A program made the translations under genes and the position numbers. Under the pieces are notes generated by a model, which was not told the DNA's origin, did no database searches, and was given only the letters and a program-made list of their open reading frames with translations. From Forficula auricularia (taxonomy: Eukaryota > Arthropoda > Insecta > Dermaptera > Forficulidae), in contig JALMQS010000225.1 in assembly GCA_024734495.1 (NCBI GenBank), forward strand, positions 12,739,573-12,803,572: a stretch of DNA of 64,000 bases. Direction: 5' to 3'. Within the stretch, counting starts at the first letter, position 1. Each line of letters starts with the position of its first letter. This document shows positions 1 to 10,345 of this stretch, in pieces.

Positions 1-6
1 TCTCAC

Positions 7-225
7 CTCTTGGATAAGATCATCTCTTCTAAGGGTTTTTCGTGCTTTCATAATCCGGACAAGTATTAATCTTATGTCGTGTTTCCTTTCTAGGTCAACA
101 TTGCTCTTGGCTATTTCTACCTTTTTTGGAGCATCATCTTGACTTACAGGACAATTAATTGTAAAGTTTATCTTATTATAACTAAATTCCATATTTAGAG
201 ATAATATCGTTTCAGGCGAAATAGT
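7..225 (-). CDS. Cullin-2-like exon 12 (cullin homology and neddylation site)
   Basis: 73 codons in phase 0, including LSLNMEFSYNKINFTI and, after a linker, DLERKHDIRLILVRIMKARK and DDLIQE. It holds the conserved Lys modified by NEDD8 in cullins. Donor GTGAGA is at 1-6. The winged-helix C-terminus is off the window. Confidence 0.85.
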
Positions 226-797
226 CTAGAAAAAATTTAATTTTTATTAATGCATTAAATTTATAAAAAATTATATATACATACTAGTATATAAATCTAA
301 AATACCCCATTTTATATTTAAGCGCCACTAACTAGGGACAGTTTATAAGTTAAGTTGCCAACACTGTTTTAATCTAAGCTGTCATATGTTCACATGTAGA
401 CGATAAATAATTAATATTATTAATTAAATAATAATATTAATTGAAAGATATTGTTAAAGTGTAATTTATACATTTATTTTATATTTTATCATCCACCCCG
501 AAGAAACTACATTTAATCAATTCTATTGTTTTAGGTAGAATTGATTATAACCTGTATATAATATCTTAAATATTCAATTGTAAATTTAATGTAAATAAAA
601 TCTATTGTTTTAGCATTCAATTAAAGTAGTACTTTTAATCACATATCTAGAAATAAAGCTACACGAGATTCATATATGACACGGTATGTAAATGGTCTTG
701 ACACGGTCTCAAATTTTAGGGATACGCCGCATCCACAGTATCCATGGATCGCACGTGACTGTTATTATGTATATATGTAAATAAAACATGAAATTAC

Positions 798-1000
798 CTC
801 TGTGTTCGATTTGAGTATTTTGTATTTAACCAGGCTTGCAACATGTTTCGAAAATTGTTCAGAATAATCAAGTTCTAATTTTTCCTGAATATCCTGGCCC
901 GTTAAAGAATCTGCATTTTTAAAAAGAAAAAGTATTGCCATTTGTAAAGTAGGCATTGTAATGACATAGTGTTTTTCCAGATATGCAAGTTGGATTTGAA
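798..1000 (-). CDS. Cullin-2-like exon 11
   Basis: 68 codons: VQIQLAYLEKHYVITMPTLQ, then MAILFLFKNADSLTGQDIQ and SLVKYKILKSNTE. This is the cullin winged-helix-A region, comparable to CUL2 [22 protein letters not shown]. Donor GTAATT is at 792-797 and acceptor CT at 1001-1002. Confidence 0.87.
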
Positions 1001-1039
1001 CTAAAAATAGAAGAAAATAAATTATTAATAATAATCAAA

Positions 1040-3235
1040 AAAATAAATATCTACTCTTATTAAACGAGGAAAAATTGTTTGTATATTTGTTTATATATTT
1101 ATATCTTAGTTCTATTTTGAAAACGGCTCTACCGATTTTGATGAAACAAAATCTATTAACAAGTTTTGAGGATGAGAAAAGAATCTGGCTAGGTCTGGAC
1201 CTCGACAAATTTCATCTTAATTGATCTTTTCTTAATTATAGTAATTATTGATGGATTAAAATCTCAATAAAAAAGTTTGTTTACATTTTTTTCAATTATC
1301 TTTTATTTATTAATTGTTTTTTTTTTTAATTTTAAAACCCACTAATAGGTTATAGCAAATATTAATATATCAAAATAAAATAAAATAAAATTAGGAATGA
1401 GAAAAATGGAGGGAGGAAAGGAGAGAGAGGAAGGAAGATTAACCAATCGACTTGATTGGGGAATAATGGAATTAAATAATTATCGGAAAAGAGGTTTTTT
1501 TATCTAATTAGATTTTTCCTCTTATTAAAAACACGGACTAAATATGAATAAGGACACTCGATGGTGGAGAATCAATCTCCGAAATCGAAGCTAAAATACA
1601 AGGTATACATTAATTAATGTAAAATAATTGGTTTAATAAAATTTATAAAAAAAAAAAAAAAATTAGGAATGAAAGGTCGAGAATGGAGAGAGGGGGAGAG
1701 ATACCAATCGATTTGATTGGGGAATAATGGAATTAAATAATTATCGGAAAAGAGGTTTTTTTATCTAATTAGATTTTTCCTCTTATTAAAAACACGGACT
1801 AAATATGAATAAGGACACTCGATGGTGGAGAAGCAATCTCCGAAATCGAAGCTAAAATACAAGGTATACATTAATTAATGTAAAATAATTGGTTTAATAA
1901 AATTTATAAAAAAAAAAAAAAAAAAAAAAAAAATTAGGAATGGGGGAAAAAGGAGAGAGGAAGGAAGATTAACCAATCGACTTGATTGGGGAATAATGGA
2001 ATTAAATAATTATCGGAAAAGAGTTTTTTTTATCTAATTAGATTTTTCCTCTTATTAAAAACAAGGACTCAAGATGAATAAGGACACTCGATGGCGGAGA
2101 AGCAATCTCCGAAATCCAAGCTAAAATACAAGGTATACATTAATTAATGTAAAATAATTGGTTTAATAAAATTTAAAAAAAAAAAAAAAAAAAAAATTAT
2201 GAATGGGGGAAAAAGGAGAGAGGAAGGAAGATTAACCAATCGACTTGATTGGGGAATAATGGAATTAAATAATTATCGGAAAAGAGGTTTTTTTATCTAA
2301 TTAGATTTTTCCTCTTATTAAAAACACGGACTAAATATGAATAAGGGCACTCGATGGTGGAGAAGCAATCTCCGAAATCGAAGCTAAAATACAAGGTATA
2401 CATTAATTAATGTAAAATAATTGGTTTAATAAAATTTATAAAAAAAAAAAAAAAAAAAAAATTAGGAATGAGAGGTTGAGGGGAGGGAGAGGAGCGAAAA
2501 ACCAATCGACTTGATTGGGGAATAATGGAATTGAAATAATTATCGGAAAAGAGGTTTTTTTATCTAATTAGATTTTTCCTCTTATTAAAAACAAGGACTA
2601 AAGATGAATAAGGACACTCGATGGTGGAGAAGCAATCTCCGGAATCGAAGCAAAAAATACAATGTATACATTAATTAATGTAAAATAATTGGTTTAATAA
2701 AAATTAGGAATTTTTTGTTTGTTTTTAATTAACAGCTGTCTAAATCATAACAAAACAGGTGTGTTTACAAATAAAGTGGTTGAAATGGCTTTTTTATATA
2801 ACTTGGAAACAAATTTTTTAATTTTATGTTTTTATTTCAGATCCTATACGATTATTTTTAGCCGACTTCAAAAAAGGAGGATGTTCTCTAATCGACTGAT
2901 TTTTTTGATTATTATTATTATTATTTTCCTATTTATTTTTTTATAATGTTTTTCAATATGAACGAATGTGGGAAAATTGATGTACGAGTAAACAAATATA
3001 CACATAATATGTAGACCACTAGAAAGCTAGAAATGCAAAAACTGGGTTCAGGGTGGGGTGGATGTGGGAGGTGCTGGAGGTGGGGTGCAGTTGTGGGGGA
3101 TACGGGGGTGGAAGGCGCGGATGGGATGGGGCGGAGTGGGAGTGCAGTGTTGGGGTCGAGGTGTGTGGTTTCGGAAGGGGGGGGTTGGTCAGGGGTTACC
3201 GTGCATCGCTCGGTGGCTCCAGGTACTATGGTATA
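1040..3235 (+). mobile_element. Helitron-like (HINE/DINE-type) non-autonomous element with internal minisatellite
   Basis: The 5' part (about 1050-1330: ctactcttattaaacgag, then aaaacggctctaccga) recurs at 58450-58700 (+) and 17520-17792 (-). The 3' part is G-rich and ends in a small hairpin (about gcatcgctcgg) followed by ggctccaggtact, shared with 58918-58950 and, more diverged, 17037-17060. Conserved 5' end, internal tandem repeats and 3' hairpin are the architecture of Helentron-derived interspersed elements. It sits in cullin intron 10, ending about 20 bp from exon 10. Class is inferred from structure; no replicase/helicase is visible. Confidence 0.55.
1390..2705. repeat. Five-unit tandem repeat, about 240-271 bp per unit
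   Basis: Units start near 1390, 1662, 1933, 2196 and 2461, each opening with attaggaatg (attatgaatg in unit 4) and closing with a poly(A) run of variable length. All units share the core ttgattggggaataatgg, then tcggaaaagagg, then the cgatggtggagaa stretch. The array lies inside the Helitron-like element; other copies of the element carry one diverged unit. Confidence 0.9.
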
Positions 3236-3254
3236 AAACAAAAAATAAATATAC

Positions 3255-3486
3255 CTTGAGATAAATGATGCATCCATGTGAGTTTTCTGTCACTAAACTG
3301 TCCTTTATAGTATTCTTCAAACTAAAATTTAAAAGAATTGAAATTAAAAAACACATTTAAATAAATAAATAAAAAAAGTTTATTGAGTTAAAGAATATAG
3401 GAATTTACCTTTTGAGTAGATGTTGTCAATTCTTGGGGCATAGAGAAAGAGAGACTCATCGTTCTACTAAATGGCCAATAATTTTG
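3255..3486 (-). CDS. Cullin-2-like exons 9 and 10
   Basis: Exon 9 is 3409-3486 (26 codons, matching CUL2 GAWPL...AIPQELEK). Exon 10 is 3255-3321 (FEEYYKGQFSDRKLTWMHHL, ends phase 1). The intron between them is 87 bp. Exon 10 ends about 20 bp from the 3' end of the Helitron-like insertion. Confidence 0.86.
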
Positions 3487-3572
3487 CTTGAAAAATTAAA
3501 AATTAAAATTAGTTTAATATAAAATAGAATTATTTAAAATATTTATTAAATGTATATTTAAAAAATACTCAC

Positions 3573-3719
3573 TTGTAAAATGTGACTAGAAAATTCAATT
3601 CCCAATTCACTATTGCTATTAATTATATATGTCTGGAATTCCTTACTTAAATCTCCTGAAAGATGCGTGTCCTGGATCATTTTAATTAGGTTCTTGCTAA
3701 AAGCAAGGCCATGGACATT
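3573..3719 (-). CDS. Cullin-2-like exon 8
   Basis: 49 codons in phase 0: NVHGLAFSKNLIKMIQDTHL, then SGDLSKEFQTYI and GIEFSSHILQ, matching the CUL2 [20 protein letters not shown] region. Donor is GTGAGT. Exons 9 (3409-3486, YWPFSRTMSLSFSMPQEL) and 10 (3255-3321) follow at short intervals. Confidence 0.86.
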
Positions 3720-3756
3720 CTGAAAAGAAAAGAATTGGAAAATTTTATTAGCTTTA

Positions 3757-3810
3757 TTGTAATAGACTGATGAAGAGGGAAAAGCTCTCGAAACTATAGT
3801 CTCGTTATAA
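3757..3810 (+). ncRNA. Type I hammerhead ribozyme
   Basis: Stem I pairs TTGTAA (3757-3762) with TTATAA (3805-3810) and GA (3765-3766) with TC (3802-3803), with a small internal loop. Core CTGATGA is at 3767-3773. Stem II is GAGGG with CTCTC (one G-T pair) closing an A-rich loop. GAAA is at 3790-3793. Stem III is a minimal C-TATA-G and the cleavage triplet GTC is at 3799-3801. All catalytic-core positions match the consensus. The one-pair stem III is typical of Penelope-type hammerheads. Confidence 0.75.
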
Positions 3811-3884
3811 TTATATTATATATTAAAAATTTATAATTGCAGCAGAAGACACACTCTTTTATTTTATTCTTGATTCCGCGACAT
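3757..3884 (+). mobile_element. Penelope-like terminal repeat fragment with hammerhead ribozyme
   Basis: A hammerhead ribozyme (3757-3810) is followed by an A+T-rich tail with gcagaagacacactctttta. The same tail follows related sequence at 27011-27115, 34790-34902 and, reversed, 10679-10795. Hammerhead ribozymes are known in the terminal repeats of Penelope-like retroelements. The fragment ends where the element at 3885 begins. Confidence 0.65.
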
Positions 3885-4580
3885 TTCAGCCCCCGACAAA
3901 ATATCTCATGACAAAATAACCCTTCCCCGCGTGAATCTCATGAGTAATGCAAATCGACTTCGGTTCGGTTAATATAAATTAACTTCGGCTCACTTGGGTT
4001 CGTATAGCTCCTTTTCAAGCTGATTCTTAGACGGTTCGAAAGTTTAGTCCGGGTGGGGTGTGTTTCGGGCTCCCATTTTTTTTCTTAATCAAACACACAT
4101 TGAAAACCGAACCAGCCAATCGTCGGGCGGCGTGTGTTTCGGGCTCCCATTTTTTTCTAATCAAACAGACATTGAAAACCGAACCAGCCAATCGTCAGGC
4201 GGGGTGTGTTTGGGGCGCTATATTTTCGCCCAATATAATAATAATTAATAACGATAATGATTAATAACACTTTTAACAAACAATCAATAATTATGTAATG
4301 TACCATATACATAGACGGTAAATAAGTAAATATAGATGATAAATACTATATTATAGATAGTAAAAATAATAAGTTGTTAGCTAGAAAACGACAGACAGCA
4401 GCACTTTCAAATGGCTAATTAGCTGCCAAAATATGAAAGTCTATTTATATTATTCAAAACTATGATTATAAGCTTCTCACTTAATCTCTTTTGTATTCTC
4501 CCTTATACTGGGGAATATATTGTCAGAAGATATTGTGTCGGGGAATATTTTGTCCTTTGTATATTTTGTCGGGGGCTGAA
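3885..4580. mobile_element. Non-autonomous element with about 19-bp terminal inverted repeats
   Basis: The left end tcagcccccgacaaaatat (3886-3904) is the exact reverse complement of atattttgtcgggggctga near 4560-4578. No transposase is present. Internally it contains a tandem repeat with a unit of about 75 bp (about 4054-4215). I could not identify a clean target duplication. Confidence 0.6.
4054..4215. repeat. Tandem repeat, 2+ copies of about 75 bp
   Basis: gtgtgtttcgggctccc followed by gaaaaccgaaccagccaatc recurs at a spacing of about 75 bp (starts near 4057, 4132 and, partial, 4204). Confidence 0.8.
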
Positions 4581-4903
4581 AACGCGCGGTACTGGTTTAA
4601 CCTCGAAATGAATAAAGATTCTATTGATATTAGCTAATAATAATAATAATAATTTTTTTAGACTATTTCTGACATTAATTATTCCATTTTAAAATGAGTT
4701 TGACATTTGATTGAATTTTAATAAATATTATTGTATCTAAATGCAATTTAGTTGATTTCTGTTGAGTTGGCTAATACCTATACCTAGGTATAAATATCAA
4801 CTATGATTACAAAAGTTTCAAAACTATCATCTAAATGTTAATATATTAATCCAAATGAATTAACAATACTCTCTGCATCTTCAGAAATGCAAATAAAGCT
4901 TAC

Positions 4904-5119
4904 CCAAAGTAGAGTGATCATTGCTTCTTCATCATCTAAAGATTGGCCTTGCTGATGAAGTAATCTACAGGCTAAGGATCCTTCATACAGTTTTTGAAAT
5001 ATGTCTTTGTCCCTAATATATTTAGAAATTGTAGCAGCCTTTGATAATTTATCTTCGAAATCCGATTGTGAAATTACTCTTGAGGATTTTTTGAGAACAT
5101 CTTCACAATAATTTAATAG
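4904..5119 (-). CDS. Cullin-2-like exon 7
   Basis: 72 codons in phase 0: LLNYCEDVLKKSS, then ISKYIRDKDIFQKLYEG and DDEEAMITLLW. It matches CUL2 LLAKYCDNLLKKS, FKYIDDKDVFQKFYA and MDSEEAMINKL. Acceptor CT is at 5120-5121 and donor GTAAGC at 4898-4903. Confidence 0.87.
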
Positions 5120-5174
5120 CTATAAAAAAACAAAAAAAGACAATATTAATACGATTAATCAAATTTTATGAATG

Positions 5175-5387
5175 TGTTCCGGACAGTGATAGCTTGTGTA
5201 TTCAACAGGAAAATGTCGCTGGCGAAACACAAAAGCCTAATGAGGACTATAATCAATGCCTTGAAAATATATAAGGACATTGAGAGAGAAATCAAACGCA
5301 ACTCAATTCCGACATCTAACCTATTATATTTTGTTAAATAAAAGTTTGAAAAATGTTTAATTGTTGTTGTTAATAAAAACCCCAACA
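5175..5387 (+). mobile_element. LTR retrotransposon LTR copy (+)
   Basis: Begins TGTTCCGGACAGTG and ends CCCCAACA; about 213 bp with AATAAA near its 3' end. An inverted copy lies at 5573-5796. The first bases after the LTR (aattcacgtcg) derive from the primer-binding region. No coding region is left. Confidence 0.6.
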
Positions 5388-5421
5388 AATTCACGTCGAA
5401 GTCACACGATCACGAGGTCAG

Positions 5422-5490
5422 GTGTGATTTATTACAGACGCACATGTTTGTTCTAAAACTGTAATAAATTTTCCTTCTCCATGAAAAACT
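5422..5490 (-). pseudogene. Captured fragment of a second cullin-2 paralog
   Basis: The minus strand encodes KVFHGEGKFITVLEQTC followed by ASVINH and a stop. Exon 6 of the resident gene has QAFHGDGKFLTVIDQTC and AFVINY at the same place. The two differ at synonymous and nonsynonymous sites, so this is not a recent copy of the neighbouring exon. It lies between LTR pieces. Confidence 0.75.
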
Positions 5491-5492
5491 TT

Positions 5493-5796
5493 GTTAAATA
5501 AAAGTTTGCAAAAAGTTTAATTGTTGTTGTTTTAATAAAAACCCCAACAAATTCACGTCGGGGTCACCAATTTGTTGGAGTTTTTTTTATTAACAACAAC
5601 AATTAAACTTTTTTCAAACTTTTATTTAACAAAATATAAAATAACAACTGGTTAGATGTCGGAATTGAGTTGCGTTTGATTTCTCTCTCAATGTCCTTAT
5701 ATATTTTCAAGGCATTGATTATAGTCCTCATTAAGCTTTTATGTTTCGCCAGCGACATCTTCCGGTTGAATACACAAGCTATCACTGTACGCAACA
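5493..5796 (-). mobile_element. Inverted LTR with tRNA-Trp primer-binding site
   Basis: LTR(-) spans 5573-5796 (TGTTGCG...CTCCAACA on the minus strand). It is followed by AAT and TGGTGACCCCGACGTGA, complementary to the 3' end of tRNA-Trp. A truncated piece of LTR in plus orientation (5493-5553) abuts that site. It is the remnant of an LTR retrotransposon in cullin intron 6. Confidence 0.65.
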
Positions 5797-5817
5797 AATG
5801 CAAACAAACAAACTTAC

Positions 5818-6232
5818 CAAATCAAGTGAAGGGCAATTTGTATCTGGATTTGGTTTGTAATTTATTACAAACGCGCATGTCTGATCTATAACTGTAAGAA
5901 ATTTTCCATCTCCGTGAAAAGCTTGTCCAATGAGCTCATAATTCTTGGCATGAAAAGCCATTATCCTATTTACAAATTCCTCTGGGGATTTTGGACCTTC
6001 TGGCCCAGGAGTTGAAATTTGAAGTAAAATTTCGCCAGGCTGCTTCATATATTCTTCAAACTGTTTAAAAACAGGAGGAAGTCCTCCTTCGACAGATTTC
6101 ACTAGGCCATAGAGCAAAGATAGATCTGACCATCGTTCTTCAGCTATTATCGGGGAACATTCCTCGAGCAATCGTGGTAAAACATTGGAAATGAGAATTT
6201 GTTCAAATGTTGCTTTAACTACGATATGAGAG
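5818..6232 (-). CDS. Cullin-2-like exon 6 (cullin repeat region)
   Basis: Largest exon, 139 codons, from SSHIVVKATFEQIL through LLYGLVKSVEGGLPP to NPDTNCPSLDL. This is the cullin-repeat helix region, collinear with CUL2 up to just before its LLAKYCDNLLKKS segment, which exon 7 continues (LLNYCEDVLKKSS). Donor GTAAGT is at 5812-5817. A diverged copy of its middle lies in the adjacent intron at 5422-5490. Confidence 0.85.
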
Positions 6233-6310
6233 CTAAAAATAAGAAAAAATATTTATTAATTATTGAAAACACCTTCTTGAATGTATTGAATAGCGGATTT
6301 TGAATACAAC

Positions 6311-6477
6311 CTCAGATGGATGAATTGTGAGCACAGTAGATTCTCTTCCTCTCGAAGTTTAGTCACCTTTTGCATATATTCAATCATGTTACCTTCCGAG
6401 AGAAACCTCTCGGATACCTTATGATAATACTCGACACTCGCAACAAGGAAGGGCGTTTCAAATCCATCTTTATAAAA
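6311..6477 (-). CDS. Cullin-2-like exon 5
   Basis: 55 codons plus 2 bases: FYKDGFETPFLVASVEYYHK, then RFLSEGNMIEYMQKV and FIHL, matching CUL2 FYQEIFESPFL...YYKQEA. Acceptor CT is at 6478-6479 and donor GTTGTA at 6305-6310. Confidence 0.86.
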
Positions 6478-6489
6478 CTAAAAAAATAA

Positions 6490-7650
6490 CCGGAACTTAT
6501 TAATGATTATTTCTTTTTACTTAACGATACAGGGTATAGTGAAGTATTGTAATCGTGCAAGAAAAAAGTGGGTTTTTTTTTCCTTCTTTTTTTCGAAATA
6601 TCTCAAAAATGACAGAAACAATTTTGATTAAAATAATTGAGCGAAACAATGAAATTTCTCTCTACAAAAAAGCTTTAATAAATTAACATCGAAAAAATTA
6701 TATTTTTCGAGATAATAATTGTTTTGTCAAAATGTCTGTTAGTTAGTTAGTCTGTGCGTTACCAAATTTTTGTGGACGAGCTAGCTCAAAAACTAGTGTG
6801 AATATCGAAACCAAATTTCACACGTAGTTTTGGTCCATTGAGTTTAAGAGGTGATTAGACTTTGGTTCATATCGACCCAAAATTAAGGGGGTGGGGGCGG
6901 GGATTAATAATTAAAAATCTAGGCTATTTGAGCAAACTCAACCAAATTTTATATACATAATCAGTGTGGGCCCAGAAGTATAAAAATTTAAAAACTAAGA
7001 GTGTAAAATTGGTGGGGAGGGGTAAGGTCAAAAAATAAAAATATAAGCTCTTGTACCAAACTCAACCAAATTTTGTATACATAATCAGTGGGCACACAGT
7101 ACTCTAAAAATGCAAAAACTAACCTCACCCTATATGATTATAAATAATTTTATTAAATATTAAATATAAGTGAGAGGCCAGGTTGTATGGTAAAGTCAAG
7201 TGGATGGCCACATCAGAACACGTCAGCTTATTTTTTTTGAAAAATGACAAAGATATGCAGGTATTATCTAATCACCTATACCAGGGGTGTCTAACCTTTT
7301 GACTTACACTCGACCTGCTTAGAAGATAATTACACGAAAACCCTTGGTCAGATCTTTTTCAAAAAGAATATACTAATTTTAAATCCATCATATTGCCTTA
7401 ATGTCCGAGCAACCTTAATGGTATTATCTTAAAAAGATTTATATCTAATAAAAAACGGAGTCAAAATATGACAAAATTGTGATTATTTTTTTTTTTTTTT
7501 TTTTTGGAAATCTTGATATAAATTTTTTCACATTAAAAATCTAAAACTACCCTTTTATTTTTCGCATATTTTTGGGGAGATTGTCGCAATTTCTTATTAT
7601 TTAAAAACAAAAAAAAACAAAAAATAGGTCAAATTGTATCAGAGATACGT
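6490..7650. repeat. Intronic repeat sequence, Helitron-like in part
   Basis: 6740-7130 contains gtctgttagttagttagtc, G-rich patches and aactcaaccaaattttgta, shared with the G-rich region at 43490. 7130-7650 shows only A+T-rich sequence and an 'aggggtgtctaacc' motif. No coding sequence seen. Confidence 0.4.
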
Positions 7651-7663
7651 TTTCCAGTAAGTA

Positions 7664-9235
7664 GGTATATACACGGTGATTCACGGTCGATGGCACGTTA
7701 GACGTTTATGAAAAACGGAAGACAGTTCAGAAAATTTAGCACCTTACATTTTCTTACCTGTTCTATCGATCTAAAATATTTTCAGCATTGCGACGTTTCG
7801 GCTTCCATCGAAAAGTCGTAGCAACTTTATTTTTTAGATGGAACACCCCGTATATTAACACGTTTTTAGAACCGCCTTTTTATTAAAATACTTTTCTGTT
7901 AATATTGTCATATACCTATCTCTATCGGCTTTCAAGATAAAAAATAATTTGTGTTAAATATGATCCAAAACATGGCCCTAATTAAACTTAAATAAATTAG
8001 TGCTCTCAATTCATGGAAAGTTGATATTTGGTTGGTAGTTTAGACACACCCGAAGTATTTAATTTACGCCGAAAAATTGACTCTATATTATACAGGACGT
8101 GGTAAGATTACTATTATTTCCGGTATTCATAAAAGGGGTCAAAAGTTCGTTTTTTCAAATGAGACCCCCCATATATTACTCAATAAATTGAAAGACGAAG
8201 GAAAATGCTTTAAGATGATGTATCATGTCCCTATACCTAAAACATAATGTTTTCTTAATAAAGCCACTTTTTTGTGAAAAATTACTTTTTAATGAATTTA
8301 ATTTTAACTGACCATGGAAATATCAAGATTATGACAGTTTGTTCACTATTTATAAGAAACTTATAAACAGTTTATTGAAGATGTTCAAAAAAATCTCCCA
8401 AAATGTCCGCAAATATTGATTATTCAAACGAAATTCTCATGAAATTTTTTATTTTGTACTATATTCAATAATCAATATTTGCGATCATTTTGGGAGATTT
8501 TTGTGAACACCATCAATAAACTCTTTATAAGTTTCTTATAAATAGTCACCAAACTGTCATAAGCTTGATATTGCCATGATTACTTAAAATTAAATTCATT
8601 AAAAAGTTATTTTTCTCAAAAAAGCGCATTTATTAAGAAAACTTGATGTTTTATGTACAGGGACATGATATATCGTCTTAAAACATTTTTCTTCGACTTT
8701 CAATTTATTGAATAATATACAGGGGGTCTCATTTGAAAAAACGAACTTTTGACCCCTTTTATGAATAACGGAAATAATAGTAATCCTAGCACACCCTGTA
8801 TAATATGGAATCGATTTCTCGGTGTAAATTAAATACTTCGGGTGTGTGTAACCTACCACAAAAATTCCAAATTTTCATGAATTGAGAGGACTCATTTATT
8901 TAAGTTTAATTAGGGCCATGTTTTGGACCATATTTAACACAAATTATTTTTTATCTCACAAACCGATAGAGATAGGTATAGGACAATATTAACAAAAAAG
9001 TATTTTAATAAAAAGGCGGTTCTAAATACGTGTTAATATACGGGGTGTTCTATTTAAAAAAATAAAGTTGGTACGACTTTTCGATTGAAACCGAAACGTC
9101 ACAATGCTGAAAATATTTTAGATTGATATAACAGGTAGGAAAATGTAAGGTGCTAAATTTTCAGAAAAATCATGCTATCCGTTTTCTATAAACGTCTAAC
9201 GTGCCATCGACCGTGAATCACCCTATATAAAAAAA
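7664..9235. repeat. 1.57-kb inverted repeat (foldback), arms about 770 bp
   Basis: The left arm opens tatacacggtgattcacgg. The right arm closes with its reverse complement at 9190-9235. The arms run inward to a loop of about 40 bp centred near 8447. Arms differ by scattered substitutions, so it is not a recent assembly fold-back. The open frame at 8599-8859 is a shadow of the arm. It lies in cullin intron 4. Confidence 0.9.
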
Positions 9236-9417
9236 TACTTAAATGTTTTAAAGAAATTTATAATTTTATGTCGTGCCGCATTCATTGCAGTACACTGGAC
9301 CGCATAGGGCCCGCGGGTTGGACAGCCCTGATATACACTCTGTAGACATTTTTATTTTGAACGTTAAATGAAAAAATATATTTTGAAATAAAAGAAAGTA
9401 AATGAAATTATACTAAC

Positions 9418-9602
9418 CAACATCTTTCAAAAATCTTTCCTACAACTTTCCACATCAATAAATGACTGAATAACTTCTCTGATTATAGTTGAATAATCTT
9501 CTCCAGAATCAACGGTTCTATCCAGGTGGATACCTTCAAAAATTTCATCAAATATTTTTTCATGAAAAAATCTCATCACCTTCTCTTTCCATAATTCTAG
9601 AC
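9418..9602 (-). pseudogene. Cullin-2-like exon 4 with in-frame TGA
   Basis: It reads GLELWKEKVMRFF...VIQSFIDVESCRKDF, then TGA at 9427-9429, then KML up to the donor. Entry phase (1) and exit phase (0) both fit the neighbouring exons only with the TGA left in frame, so this is a substitution-type stop. Removing a T from the adjacent T5 run would break the next junction. Confidence 0.82.
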
Positions 9603-9680
9603 CTGAGAATAAAAAAAAAATTATAATTACAAACTTTTTAAAAATTTATTTTAAATAATAATATGGTTGAAAGATCTTAC

Positions 9681-9784
9681 CCAATTCTCCAATGCCTTTT
9701 CGATTTTCAGCTCCAGTAAAAGAATTGGTAGTTACTTGCTTACTTATTTCATTACTCGTGTATTTATATATTGAATTTAAAAAC
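9681..9784 (-). CDS. Cullin-2-like exon 3
   Basis: 104 bp: FLNSIYKYTSNEISKQV, then ENRKGIGELG, matching the CUL2 YRYLNTQFIKK...MEIGEL region. Donor GTAAGA is at 9675-9680. Confidence 0.84.
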
Positions 9785-9841
9785 CTAAAAAAGTAATCTT
9801 AATTAATAATATAATTTTATAAAAATACTTGTATTTAGGGG

Positions 9842-10345
9842 TGTGAATGTGAGTCAAAAAAGTGAATTTTGAGTTTTAATAAAGCATTGCTTTTTGATGG
9901 AAAAAATACATTGGAAACCAAACAATGGCTTGATAAACATTATCCGAACTCTGCCCCACCGAGACACATGGTTGACAAGTGGATTGCTGAATTTAAGCCT
10001 GGTCGTACCAACACAAATGATGCAAAGCGCAGTGGACGCCCAAATGAAAAATGTTATTCCAGAAAACATGAAAAAATCCACAAATTGGTTATGAACGATG
10101 AAGGTCCCCGAGCTATCTAACATTGTAAAGATATCAGATGGTAGTGTTTTTATCATTTTACACGAACATTTGGGTAAGCGAAAGCTCTGTGCAAAATGGG
10201 TGCCGCGTGAGCTCACAGTCGACCAAAAACAAAAACGAATCGATGCTTCAGAGGAGTGTTTGGCGCTGTTAAACCGCAATAAAATAGAATTCTATCGTCG
10301 ATATGTGCAAATGGATGAGACATGGCTTCACTATTACAACATGTT
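9842..10345 (+). pseudogene. Truncated mariner transposase
   Basis: The N-terminal part reads GKNTLETKQWLDKHYPNSAP, then WIAEFKPGRTNTNDAKRSGR and KIHKLVMNDEGPRAI. A frameshift near 10100-10120 leads to LSNIVKISDGSVFIILHEHL, KLCAKWVPRELT and YVQMDETWLHYY. This is the helix-turn-helix region and the first catalytic Asp (MDETW) of the mariner DD34D triad. The rest, both TIRs and the other catalytic Asp residues are missing. Inactive fossil in cullin intron 2. Confidence 0.9.

Noticed and set aside
5155..5394. 79-residue minus frame and its mirror at 5670-5891
   Set aside because: Both are readings of the LTR sequence in inverted copies.
8599..8859. 86-residue minus-strand frame in the large palindrome
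   Set aside because: The other arm holds the same sequence with stops and frameshifts, and no known domain is visible.
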